Source: FEB-7 sp963698265
GTDB taxonomy: Bacteria; Pseudomonadota; Gammaproteobacteria; Burkholderiales; Usitatibacteraceae
Length of the DNA stretch: 64,000 nt
Assembly (NCBI GenBank): GCA_963698265.1
Contig: CAVOQC010000001.1
Coordinates: 1,145,027 to 1,209,026, forward strand
Direction of reading: 5' to 3'
Every line of letters begins with the position of its first letter. The first letter of the stretch is position 1. The notes beneath the pieces were generated by a model. The model was not told the origin of the DNA. It saw only the letters and a program-made list of their open reading frames with translations, and made no database searches. Position numbers and translations under genes: made by a program. Below are positions 57,709 to 64,000 of this stretch, one piece after another.

Positions 57709-57782
57709 AGGTTAACCCGGTTCGCGCGATAATATCGGGGCACCTTCGCGCGACATCGCACCGCGCCGCCACGGAGAAAGCC

Positions 57783-58391
57783 TTGCAGATCGTCTGCCTC
57801 GACCTCGAAGGGGTCCTCGTCCCGGAAATCTGGATTGAATTCGCGAAGCGTGCCGCGATCCCGGAGCTTTCGCGCACCACACGGGATGAGCCGGACTACG
57901 ACAAGCTGATGCAGTTCCGGTTGGACCTCCTCGCGCGGCACAAGCTGGGGCTCGCGGACATTCAGGCGGTGGTCGCGGGGATGGATCCGATGCCGGGCGC
58001 GCGGGAGTTTCTCGATGAGCTGCGTGCGGATTTCCAGGTGGTGATTCTCTCCGACACCTTCTACGAGTTCGCCGATCCCTTGATGGCAAAGCTGGGGAGG
58101 CCCACGCTCTTCTGCCACCGGCTGGAGATGGATGCGGGGGGATTCGTGCGCGGCTATCGCCTTCGCATGCCCGATCAAAAGCGCGCGGCGGTGAATGCGT
58201 TTCGGGCGCTCAAGTTCAAGGTGATCGCGGCGGGGGATTCGTACAACGACACGGCGATGCTGGGGGCTGCGCATGCCGGCATCTTCTTCCGGCCGCCGGA
58301 GCGGATCACGGGGGAGTTTCCGCAGTTTCCGGTGACGCGGGAGTACGGGGAGTTGATGGGGGCGATTCGGAGGGCGAGCGGGGCGGTTTGA
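57783..58391 (+). CDS. thrH: ThrH bifunctional phosphoserine phosphatase/homoserine phosphotransferase
   Basis: A 202-residue HAD-family enzyme. It begins at a TTG, preceded by GGAGAAAG 4 bases upstream, giving MQIVCLDLEGVLVPEIW; the Asp7/Glu9 pair in DLEGVLVPE is the ThrH-specific variant of the HAD motif I. Motif II lies in VILSDTFYEF and motif IV in AAGDSYNDTAML. ThrH can dephosphorylate phosphoserine and move phosphate to homoserine. No ATG is available in frame at a sensible place, so the TTG start is required. Monocistronic. Confidence 0.92.
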   Translation: MQIVCLDLEGVLVPEIWIEFAKRAAIPELSRTTRDEPDYDKLMQFRLDLLARHKLGLADIQAVVAGMDPMPGAREFLDELRADFQVVILSDTFYEFADPLMAKLGRPTLFCHRLEMDAGGFVRGYRLRMPDQKRAAVNAFRALKFKVIAAGDSYNDTAMLGAAHAGIFFRPPERITGEFPQFPVTREYGELMGAIRRASGAV

Positions 58392-58468
58392 TTCCGGGAA
58401 GCCGGAGGGGCACTTCGCGGGAGCGGCGACACGTTCCCCGATATTCCGCGATCTAGCGGACCGCCTTA

Positions 58469-58681
58469 TCAGGCTGCAACTTCCATGCAATCCACCTGGC
58501 TCGAAGGCGGCGGGACGGGCGTGCTGTCTTCGCGCATGCCGAAAAGATGCAGCTCGATGGTCTCGCGGATCGATTGCTCGGCCCGTGCGACGGTATTCCC
58601 GGTCGCGACGCACCCGGGCAGAACCGGAACGTATGCGGAGAAGTTGCCCTCGGCCTTCTCGATCACCACTGCGTAGCGCAT
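58469..58681 (-). CDS. Orphan HicB-family antitoxin-like protein
   Basis: A 70-residue protein with the HicB partial RNase H fold: MRYAVVIEKAEGNFSAYVPVLPGC, then TVARAEQSIRETIELHL. HicB proteins normally inhibit a HicA mRNA interferase encoded next door, but no HicA-like gene is found upstream or downstream, so this is an orphan. It lies at the left edge of the cassette array, in the same orientation as the cassettes; toxin-antitoxin genes are common in such arrays. The C-terminus is short, without an obvious DNA-binding ribbon. Confidence 0.7.
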   Translation of the reverse strand: MRYAVVIEKAEGNFSAYVPVLPGCVATGNTVARAEQSIRETIELHLFGMREDSTPVPPPSSQVDCMEVAA

Positions 58682-58740
58682 GAATACCCTTTTCCTGAGC
58701 CCTGACCGCTTCGGGATTCCGGCACAACACACCTCCCATC

Positions 58741-58803
58741 GTTAGCCGGAAGTGTCTACATTACCGGGTCAAGATTCCGGCCCGCTCGAACGCGTTGTTA
58801 GCC
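58741..58803 (-). repeat. attC site 1 (partial)
   Basis: The right core GTTAGCC (58797-58803) contains the stop codon of the adjacent cassette gene. The right arm GCTCGAACGCGTTGTTAG is shared with attC 2. A second GTTAGCC at 58741 lies in the same orientation rather than inverted, so the left half is not a proper partner and the site is probably damaged. Confidence 0.6.
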
Positions 58804-59313
58804 ATCCCTTTGGTGCTCCTTGGAATACTGCCAGAGCGCCCTATCAAGTTCGCGAACCGACATTTGGTGCTTCTCCGCAATGGACCGACATATTTCGACG
58901 TACTGAAGCCAGAAGTCGGTCGAATAGGTGGACGGTCGCTCAATGCCGAGACTCCAGAGGGCCCTGTAGTCGAGTATGGGATAAGTCTCACTTACACAGA
59001 AATGCAAGATGACTGAGGCTGTTGGGTAGAGAACGCCCTTCAAGAGCACAAGTGCCCCTATCCGCGATTCCTCGTACTTTGCCGAGAACGCAAATGCCGT
59101 GATCTCTCGCACAACCCCGTCAGGATTCGATAGCGCCAGAGCCGCGCGGCGCTTTGATTTCCACAGAACGATCTCGTGGAGTTGCTTCGCTGTGAGATAC
59201 CCCTGCTCTCTTGCCGAGGCACGCAGGTCATCACTCTTCGGCTCAGCGGAATACTCGTAGCGCTCGCAGAACGTACGAAGTTGTTTCGGGGGAATGCGCA
59301 GCGCTGGGCGCAT
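58798..59313 (-). CDS. Cassette gene 1: unknown, possible HhH-like fold
   Basis: A 171-residue protein whose stop is inside the attC 1 core. It has EIVLWKSKRRAAL, a central LLKGVLYPTASVILHF, YPILDYRALWSLGIERP and a C-terminal RELDRALWQYSKEHQ. The LxGVxxPxASxILHF...D segment recalls helix-hairpin-helix motifs of base-excision DNA glycosylases, but the catalytic Lys/Asp are not certain, so this is only a hint. It starts right after attC 2. The compact size and cassette setting are typical of integron genes with unknown function. Confidence 0.65.
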   Translation of the reverse strand: MRPALRIPPKQLRTFCERYEYSAEPKSDDLRASAREQGYLTAKQLHEIVLWKSKRRAALALSNPDGVVREITAFAFSAKYEESRIGALVLLKGVLYPTASVILHFCVSETYPILDYRALWSLGIERPSTYSTDFWLQYVEICRSIAEKHQMSVRELDRALWQYSKEHQRDG

Positions 59314-59323
59314 ATCTGTGGAT

Positions 59324-59419
59324 GGCTAACGATTGAGTTGAGCGGCCGGGCACGACGCCCATTCGCAATGACACAGCGCGTCACGACGGTTCACGGTCCG
59401 CTCGAACGCGTTGTTAGGC
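59324..59419 (-). repeat. attC site 2
   Basis: GGCTAAC at the left and GTTAGGC (59413-59419) at the right enclose a 96-base imperfect palindrome. The right arm is the one most closely matched by attC 5 (26 of 29 bases up to the core) and also resembles attC 1. The adjacent gene's stop is two bases beyond the right core. Confidence 0.75.
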
Positions 59420-59420
59420 G

Positions 59421-59948
59421 TCACTTCGCCCCAGCCTGGCCCTGAGACGATGGGCGATGATCGAAGCTCAGAACCCTGGCAAGCCGCCAGATGCCGTTCT
59501 CAAGCCTCCAGAGATGTACGAACTTGGCGACTTCCGAGCCGGATTCCCCCTTGCGCGCAAAGACGTGCCGACCAATCTGTATGGCGCCGTACCCCTGCAT
59601 CGGGTAGACCTCAAGGCTGCCGGGTACCAAGGTGCGAGTAACGCCGTTGTCGCGCGGACATGACTTCATTGTCCGAGCCGCTTCACCGACGGCTGCGCCG
59701 GTGCGGTCATGATAGAACTCTGCGTCATCTGTGAAGAGCTCCCGGAACTTCCTGGCATCGCAGGTCACGAAGGCTGCCTCGAATAGTTCCTTGTCCATGC
59801 GAGCAAGCTCATCGAAGAGCGGTCCGGATCCGACCGTATCCTGAGCAGAGCAAATCGATGCACATGCAGCCAAGAGAGCAGCAATGACCCGCGGGCGCCA
59901 ATGGGATGCGTCACTACCCGGGTGATCAAACGTGTCGAGATCGCGCAT
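59421..59948 (-). CDS. Cassette gene 2: secreted SnoaL/NTF2-like protein
   Basis: A 175-residue protein with a signal peptide (hydrophobic core VIAALLAACASICSAQ, cut near 36) and a DUF4440/SnoaL-type NTF2-like domain: LARMDKELFEAAFVTCDARKF, LFTDDAEFYHDRTG, then VHLWRLENGIWRLARVLSFDH at the C-terminus. These cone-shaped domains bind or convert small ligands. The stop is adjacent to the attC 2 core. A full-length gene, unlike the next two cassettes. The ligand cannot be inferred. Confidence 0.8.
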   Translation of the reverse strand: MRDLDTFDHPGSDASHWRPRVIAALLAACASICSAQDTVGSGPLFDELARMDKELFEAAFVTCDARKFRELFTDDAEFYHDRTGAAVGEAARTMKSCPRDNGVTRTLVPGSLEVYPMQGYGAIQIGRHVFARKGESGSEVAKFVHLWRLENGIWRLARVLSFDHRPSSQGQAGAK

Positions 59949-59964
59949 CGTGGTCCTTGGAGAC

Positions 59965-60024
59965 GCCTAACGTTTGAGGTGAGCGGCTTGCCGAAGGCAA
60001 GTCCGCTTGACCGAAGGGTTAGGC
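59965..60024 (-). repeat. attC site 3 (intact)
   Basis: A 60-base site with perfect outer cores, GCCTAAC (59965-59971) and GTTAGGC (60018-60024). The inner stem AGCGGCTTGCC pairs with GGCAAG-TCCGCT around GAA. It closely follows the classic 59-base-element layout, and is the best-preserved site in the array. The right core includes the TAA stop of cassette gene 3. Confidence 0.9.
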
Positions 60025-60468
60025 CTCAGTGTGAGCCTCCACCAGGAAGCAGCCGTTGGCGCCAAGTGATGCATAGGCGGCCCCGTCATTCACAACGCGT
60101 GCCCCTGCGTAGCCGGAAGTACCCAGCAGCCGCAGGAACTCTTGGCGCTCATGTCTCCAGAGACGCAGGAACTCCGTTTCGGTTGCGACTACCTCTGAGT
60201 TGTGGCGTTTCTCGTAGCGGCCTTCGTACTCGATCGACTTGTGATCGCCGGACAGTCGTCTGTGACAGCTATAGAGGAGTGTTGTCTCCTCGTCGATCCG
60301 AACGGTGCGTGCTTCTTCCTCTCGCTCGTACTCCTCTGTTTCGTTGCATTGCACCAGCTCAAGGAGAAGAACCGAGCCCCGACTCAGACTGCTGCGCAAC
60401 GAGATGAGTGCCCGTTGGAGCGCCTCTGGGTGAAGCAAGCCAATTGAACCTGATGGGACGAAAGCCAT
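60019..60468 (-). pseudogene. Cassette gene 3: 5'-truncated methyltransferase-like
   Basis: About 149 residues from MAFVPSGSIGLLHPEAL, with RGSVLLLELVQ next, the pattern of the second half of a class I SAM-dependent methyltransferase (post-motif loop, then LxxGGxLLLEL-like strand). The N-terminal SAM-binding glycine motif is absent and would have to lie upstream, where attC 4 begins 9 bases away. The stop is the TAA in the attC 3 core. It therefore looks like a gene that lost its 5' half before or during capture, and is unlikely to be catalytically active as read. An upstream in-frame ATG lies within attC 4 and was rejected. Confidence 0.55.
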
Positions 60469-60476
60469 CCGATAGA

Positions 60477-60532
60477 GCCTCCCAGCATCAGCGGCGGCGC
60501 AAAGCGCCGTCCGCTGCATGCTGCTGTTAGGC
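60477..60532 (-). repeat. attC site 4 (mutated core)
   Basis: The right core GTTAGGC (60526-60532) is intact and holds the stop of the next cassette gene. The stem AGCGGCGGCGC/GCGCCGTCCGCT is strong. The left core reads GCCTCCC where GCCTAAC is expected; the two AA-to-CC changes destroy the GTT cut site on the other strand, so the site is probably not recombination-competent. Confidence 0.7.
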
Positions 60533-61375
60533 GCCTCCTTGCTTCGTTGAGCTCTGCCGCGCCCAGAGCACCAATAGCGTGACGCCAGTCATAGGCAGCG
60601 CGAACCCCAGCATGGTGGCCGAAAGGGCTTGCAGGGCGTCGTGCTGGGTTGCGGCGAGGATCAGGTAAACGATGTAAACCGCGTAATAACCGAGAAACAG
60701 CGCGCCCTCCCAACGCGCGATGCATTGCCCGGTCGCGAAGATCGGCAGACAGGCGAAGGCGACTGCGACCATCACCGGGATATCGAAGTTCACCAGCGCC
60801 GGCGCCACGGCAAGTCCGCCCGGGGTGACCAGCGCAGCGATGCCGAGGATGCCAAGCAGGTTGAACACGCTGCTCCCGACGACGTTGCCCACCGCGATGT
60901 CGCGTTCGCCGCGCAGTGCGGCCACCACGGACGTGGCGAGTTCCGGGAAACTGGTGCCGGCGGCCACGATGGTCAGGCCGATCACCGCTTCGCTGATGTC
61001 GAACGCGCGGGCGATGGACACCGCGCTGTCCACCAGCCAGGTCGCGCCGAGTACCAGCAGGCCCAGGCCGCCGAGCACGCAGACGATCTGGACCGGCAGG
61101 CGCCCGAGCCAGCCCGCGACGGGCGTCCCGAATTCCTGTTCATACTCGGCCTTCACGGCCAGCGACTCGCGCTGGCTTTGCCGGATCACCAGCAAGGTAT
61201 AGGCAATCAGTCCCCCCACCAGCAGCAAGCCATCGAACAGGCCGATCCGGCCGTCCAGCGCGAGCAGCAGGGTCAGCGCGGAAAGGCCGATCAACAGCGG
61301 CACTTCGAAGCGCACCAGTTGCTGTTGCACGACCAGTGGCGCGATCAGTGCCGACAGTCCCAGCACGGCGAGCAC
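60527..61375 (-). pseudogene. Cassette gene 4: 5'-truncated Na+/Ca2+ exchanger-like
   Basis: A 282-residue fragment of a calcium/cation antiporter (CaCA, YrbG-like) with about seven hydrophobic segments. It opens at a GTG (MLAVLGLSALIAPLVV), which in full-length proteins is in the middle of the first alpha-repeat half, and retains the second repeat ATSVVAALRGERDIAVGNVVGSSVFN (in two pieces). The first alpha repeat (roughly 60-80 residues) is missing, and the break falls at the half-site of attC 5, so it is not a functional exchanger as read. The stop is in the attC 4 core. Confidence 0.8.
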
Positions 61376-61410
61376 GCTGGATCACGGTCCGCTCCGACGC
61401 ATTGTTAGGC
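61376..61410 (-). repeat. attC site 5 (half)
   Basis: Only the right arm and core GTTAGGC (61404-61410) remain. The arm matches attC 2 at 26 of 29 bases through the core. The left half is replaced by the truncated antiporter gene, pointing to a deletion that removed half of the site and the gene's 5' end together. Confidence 0.75.
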
Positions 61411-61590
61411 CTCACCTCAGCGATAAGAGGCGTAATCCGCATGACACACACTCGCGCCGGTGCGTGAACGCTTGGATGCTGTCGTGCGCGAACAGTCGGC
61501 GCCGCGCACGAAGGGCCAGGGAGACCGCGCGATCGCAGGGCCGGCCCACAGGCCAGCAGTCCCGCCCAGCATGAGCGTAGTCACCATCGA

Positions 61591-61863
61591 TCAAGGTCGA
61601 CAGTCCGGATGCCAAAGCCACGAAAGCACATTGCTCGCGACCACCGCGATCCCAACGGTCATCGGCATGCCGATGACCAGAACGGCCAGGCCCACCCAGT
61701 TGCGGATGCGTAGCGCCTTCCATAGGGCGTCGTAACTTTGCGGACACCTGAGTTGAACGGGGACGTAGTGTGCGGTATTCCCCAAGTACGTACCGGGCGA
61801 CGACGTCGTAGTCGCTGTTCTCAGATTGAGCGAACACGACTGGGCTGCTGATGCTTTCGACAT
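61591..61863 (-). CDS. Cassette gene 5: possible small membrane protein
   Basis: A 90-residue reading frame. The segment NWVGLAVLVIGMPMTVGIAVVASNVLSWL (in parts) is a clear hydrophobic pair of spans, preceded by SYDALWKALRIR. In the same frame after its stop, another 50-odd codons starting MVTTLMLGGTAGLWAGPAI continue to a stop near the attC 5 core, which could mean a longer gene split by a nonsense change or two tiny genes. Overlapping frames exist and evidence is thin. Confidence 0.35.
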   Translation of the reverse strand: MSKASAAQSCSLNLRTATTTSSPGTYLGNTAHYVPVQLRCPQSYDALWKALRIRNWVGLAVLVIGMPMTVGIAVVASNVLSWLWHPDCRP

Positions 61864-62064
61864 GCCATAGCAGAAGAGGCGGCCTGGCGCCCCTCGTGGT
61901 AATGCCGCGAGGAACCTCTTCGTCGCAAGGTTCGCACTTCGTACGGGAGTTTGTGAAGCGGATGAGTATTTGCAATGTCACGCAGCCCGCAGTATTGTTT
62001 CTGGATCGAGGAAGTTGAGCTTCTCAAACCATTTCGCGAATACTCGAAGCTCGCATCTCCTGAG

Positions 62065-62109
62065 GCCTAACTTCTTATTGGGTTGACAGACATTAGCGGC
62101 GCTAACGTC
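62065..62109. repeat. Array boundary core and hairpin
   Basis: GCCTAAC (62065-62071) is the last attC-type core on the right and has no partner GTTRRRY to its right. A near-perfect hairpin follows, TTAGC-GGC-GCTAA (62093-62105, with flanking GAC/GTC). This could be an attI-like remnant or the left part of a lost cassette. Beyond it, to the next gene, no coding region is supported. Confidence 0.4.
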
Positions 62110-62348
62110 CGGTAATGAAGGCATTCTCTTCCTGGGCAGGGAGGTGGTCAACGGCAAGTGTCTGATCCGACGCTCGATATCGAGGCCGCCCGCATTACCG
62201 GCATCGGCAAACCCGGCGAATGCCGGTCGTCGGCCGGTATAACATCGCCAGGGCTGCCGCATAGGCTTGTGGCGGGCCTCTGTCGAGACAAGGCGCCTTT
62301 GGGTTCGCCCGGATAGCATCTGTCGCCCGAACCGGTGACAATTCCCCG

Positions 62349-64000
62349 ATGCCCGCCCCTCACATCGACGAGAAACTCACCTACCGCGCCTGCCCCCTCT
62401 GCGAGGCCATCTGCGGCCTGGAACTCCGCACGCGCGGCGACGAAGTGACGGGGGTCCGGGGCGACGATCACGACACCTTCAGCCGCGGCCACGTCTGCCC
62501 CAAGGCGGTCGCGCTCATCGACGTGCATCACGATCCGGACCGCCTGCGCGGGCCGGTGCGAAGGGTCGGCGATCGCTGGGAGCCCGTCGCCTGGGAGGAG
62601 GCCTTCGACCTGGTTGCGACGCGCGTCAACACGATCCAGCGCGAGCACGGGCCGGACTCGCTCGCGATCTACCTCGGCAACCCGAACGCGCATCACCTGG
62701 GCCACATGCTCCACGCGCCGAACCTCGTGCGGGCGCTGCGCACGAAGAACCGCTTCTCCGCCACCAGCGTGGACCAGCTTCCGCACCACGTCGTCGCGCA
62801 CGCGATGTTCGGGCACATGTTCCTGCTGCCCATTCCCGACATCGACCGCACGGCGTACTGGCTGGTGTTGGGCGGCAATCCCGTCGCCTCCAACGGCAGC
62901 ATGATGACGGCGCCGGATGTCGCCACGCGACTGAAGGCGATCCGCAGCCGCGGCGGCAAGGTCGTCGTGGTCGATCCGCGCCGCACGGAGACGGCGGAGG
63001 CGGCCACGCGCCACCACTTCATCCGTCCCGGCACGGACGCGGCGTTCCTCCTGGCACTCGTGAACGCGCTTCTCGATCTGGGGCCGCCTCGCCTCGATCG
63101 CTACGGCGACAAGCTCGCGGGGACGGACACGGCGCTCGAGGCCATCCGTCCCTTCGGCGTCGAACGCGCCGCGGCGCCCACCGGCATTGCCGCAAGTGCC
63201 ATCCGCGAGATCGCCACGGAGCTTCGCGGCGCGCCGACGGCAGTGGCCTACGGACGCATGGGCCTCTCGACGCAGCCCTTCGGCACCGTCTGCCAGTGGC
63301 TCGTGCAGCTCGTGAATATCCTCACCGGCAACCTCGACGCGCCCGGCGGCGCACTGCCGACATTCCCGGCCGTGCCCATGACCGGCCCCGGCACGCGTCC
63401 CGGCGGGCTCGGCCGCTACGCAAGCCGCGTTTCGTCCCGTCCCTCCTTCGGCGGCGAGTTTCCGGTAGCGGCGATGGTCGAGGAGATGGAGACACCCGGC
63501 GAAGATCAGATCCGCGCGATGCTCACCATCGCGGGCAACCCCGTGTCGTCGACGCCCAACGGCCGCCGCGTGGACCGCGCTTTGGCCGGCCTCGACTTCA
63601 TGGCCGCGATCGACATTTACGTGAACGAGACCACGCGACACGCGCAAGTGATCCTGCCGCCGACGACATCCCTCGCGCACGAGAACTACGACATCGTGTT
63701 CAACGCGCTCGCGATCCGAAACGTCGCGCGCCTGAGTCCGCCCGCCGTCGCCAAGCCGCCGGGGGCGCTCTATTCGACTGGGAGATGTTCAACGGCCTGG
63801 GGCTCGCCTATGGAAAGGCTACCGGCACGCCCTTCAAGCCCCTGCCGCCGCCCACCGCCGTGCTGGGTGCAGCCCTTGCCGCGGGTCCTCACAAGGACAA
63901 GGTCACGATGGCCTCACTCAAGGCGGCCGAGCGCGGCATCGACCTCGGCGCCCTGGAACCTTCGCTGCTCGCCCGCCTGGAGACGCCCGATGGAAGAATC
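62349..64000 (+). CDS. Molybdopterin-dependent oxidoreductase (partial, frameshifted)
   Basis: A bis-molybdopterin-guanine-dinucleotide enzyme of the DMSO-reductase superfamily running off the window. The 4Fe-4S site has Cys15, Cys18, Cys22 (CPLCEAIC) and Cys50 (GHVCPKA). GGNPVASNGS, VVVDPRRTETA and LTGNLDAPGGALP mark the cofactor domains. At the usual Mo-ligand place the sequence is ATSVDQLPHH, with no Cys or Sec. Around 63761-63765 a run of five Gs shifts the frame: one more G restores FDWEMFNGLGLAYGKATG and continues to the edge. Either an assembly error or a real pseudogene; the substrate is unknown. Confidence 0.85.
   Translation, partial: MPAPHIDEKLTYRACPLCEAICGLELRTRGDEVTGVRGDDHDTFSRGHVCPKAVALIDVHHDPDRLRGPVRRVGDRWEPVAWEEAFDLVATRVNTIQREHGPDSLAIYLGNPNAHHLGHMLHAPNLVRALRTKNRFSATSVDQLPHHVVAHAMFGHMFLLPIPDIDRTAYWLVLGGNPVASNGSMMTAPDVATRLKAIRSRGGKVVVVDPRRTETAEAATRHHFIRPGTDAAFLLALVNALLDLGPPRLDRYGDKLAGTDTALEAIRPFGVERAAAPTGIAASAIREIATELRGAPTAVAYGRMGLSTQPFGTVCQWLVQLVNILTGNLDAPGGALPTFPAVPMTGPGTRPGGLGRYASRVSSRPSFGGEFPVAAMVEEMETPGEDQIRAMLTIAGNPVSSTPNGRRVDRALAGLDFMAAIDIYVNETTRHAQVILPPTTSLAHENYDIVFNALAIRNVARLSPPAVAKPPGALYSTGRCSTAWGSPMERLPARPSSPCRRPPPCWVQPLPRVLTRTRSRWPHSRRPSAASTSAPWNLRCSPAWRRPMEE

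Larger units (their letters stand above)
58741..62071 (-). mobile_element. Decayed integron cassette array (CALIN-like)
   Basis: Five small minus-strand units are bounded by attC-like sites with the core GTTAGGC/GCCTAAC (or GTTAGCC). Gene stop codons fall in or directly beside the core, as in integron cassettes. The region is visibly lower in GC and differs in codon use from its surroundings. The right arms of three attC sites share long near-identical sequence, a mark of chromosomal-integron arrays. No integrase gene or full attI is seen in the window, so it is best called a cluster of attC sites lacking an integrase. Coordinates are the outermost cores. Confidence 0.8.

Noticed and set aside
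58682..58740. A hicA toxin gene beside hicB
   Set aside because: Fewer than 60 bases remain before the array begins and no HicA pattern is readable in any frame.
61412..61981. A 189-codon minus-strand frame in cassette 5
   Set aside because: Arg/Cys-rich low-complexity sequence with no hydrophobic or domain pattern; an overlapping frame has a clear membrane segment instead.
61978..62319. A 113-codon minus-strand frame crossing the array boundary
   Set aside because: It runs through the attC-type core and has no recognisable domain.
58741..62348. An integron integrase gene within the array or on its right flank
   Set aside because: No tyrosine recombinase motif in any frame between the array and the molybdopterin gene.

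Overview
The window is a GC-rich, densely coding bacterial chromosome segment that most likely comes from a betaproteobacterium. The main evidence is gene order. The run hemW-rdgB-rph, PP2C phosphatase, protein kinase, yicC-gmk-rpoZ-spoT, then ridA, recG, ubiC and ubiA is an arrangement I associate with Betaproteobacteria. A TTT-type (Bug) binding protein, a Liv transporter operon and ubiquinone genes fit the same group. No rRNA, tRNA, CRISPR array, phage or insertion sequence was recognised.

Layout. 0-9.7 kb: a periplasmic OB-fold protein, a VOC protein, a nitroreductase and a zinc-ribbon protein on the minus strand; then metH behind a SAM-II-like riboswitch and an intrinsic terminator, a Bug-type binding protein and an unknown membrane protein; then a patatin on the minus strand. 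9.7-17 kb: isoaspartyl peptidase, old yellow enzyme, a GST, a sigma-54-type regulator with an aberrant GAFTGA loop, two secreted proteins and dxs. 17-27.8 kb: a co-directional catabolic cluster (TonB receptor, alpha/beta hydrolase, TetR regulator, complete Liv-type ABC transporter, acyl-CoA ligase). 27.9-34 kb: ispA-xseB, a Rieske oxygenase, a cytochrome c, an unknown protein and an EF-G-like GTPase.

34-51 kb is the conserved housekeeping core. A Phd-like antitoxin and a zeta-like kinase are inserted between ridA and recG. After recG come ubiC, ubiA, a KefF/KefC-like pair and a thiolase in nearly continuous translational coupling. 51-58.4 kb: a large cyclase-STAND-TPR protein, a lipoprotein, a divergent BBE oxidoreductase/HxlR pair, a DsbA-like protein and ThrH.

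58.7-62.1 kb is the most distinctive region. It is a visibly lower-GC run of small minus-strand genes separated by attC-like recombination sites, with stop codons lying in or beside the attC core. No integrase is in the window, so it looks like a decaying integron cassette array (CALIN). Two cassette genes are cut at their 5' ends next to damaged attC sites. The window ends in a molybdopterin oxidoreductase that carries an apparent one-base frameshift in a G run and continues past the edge.
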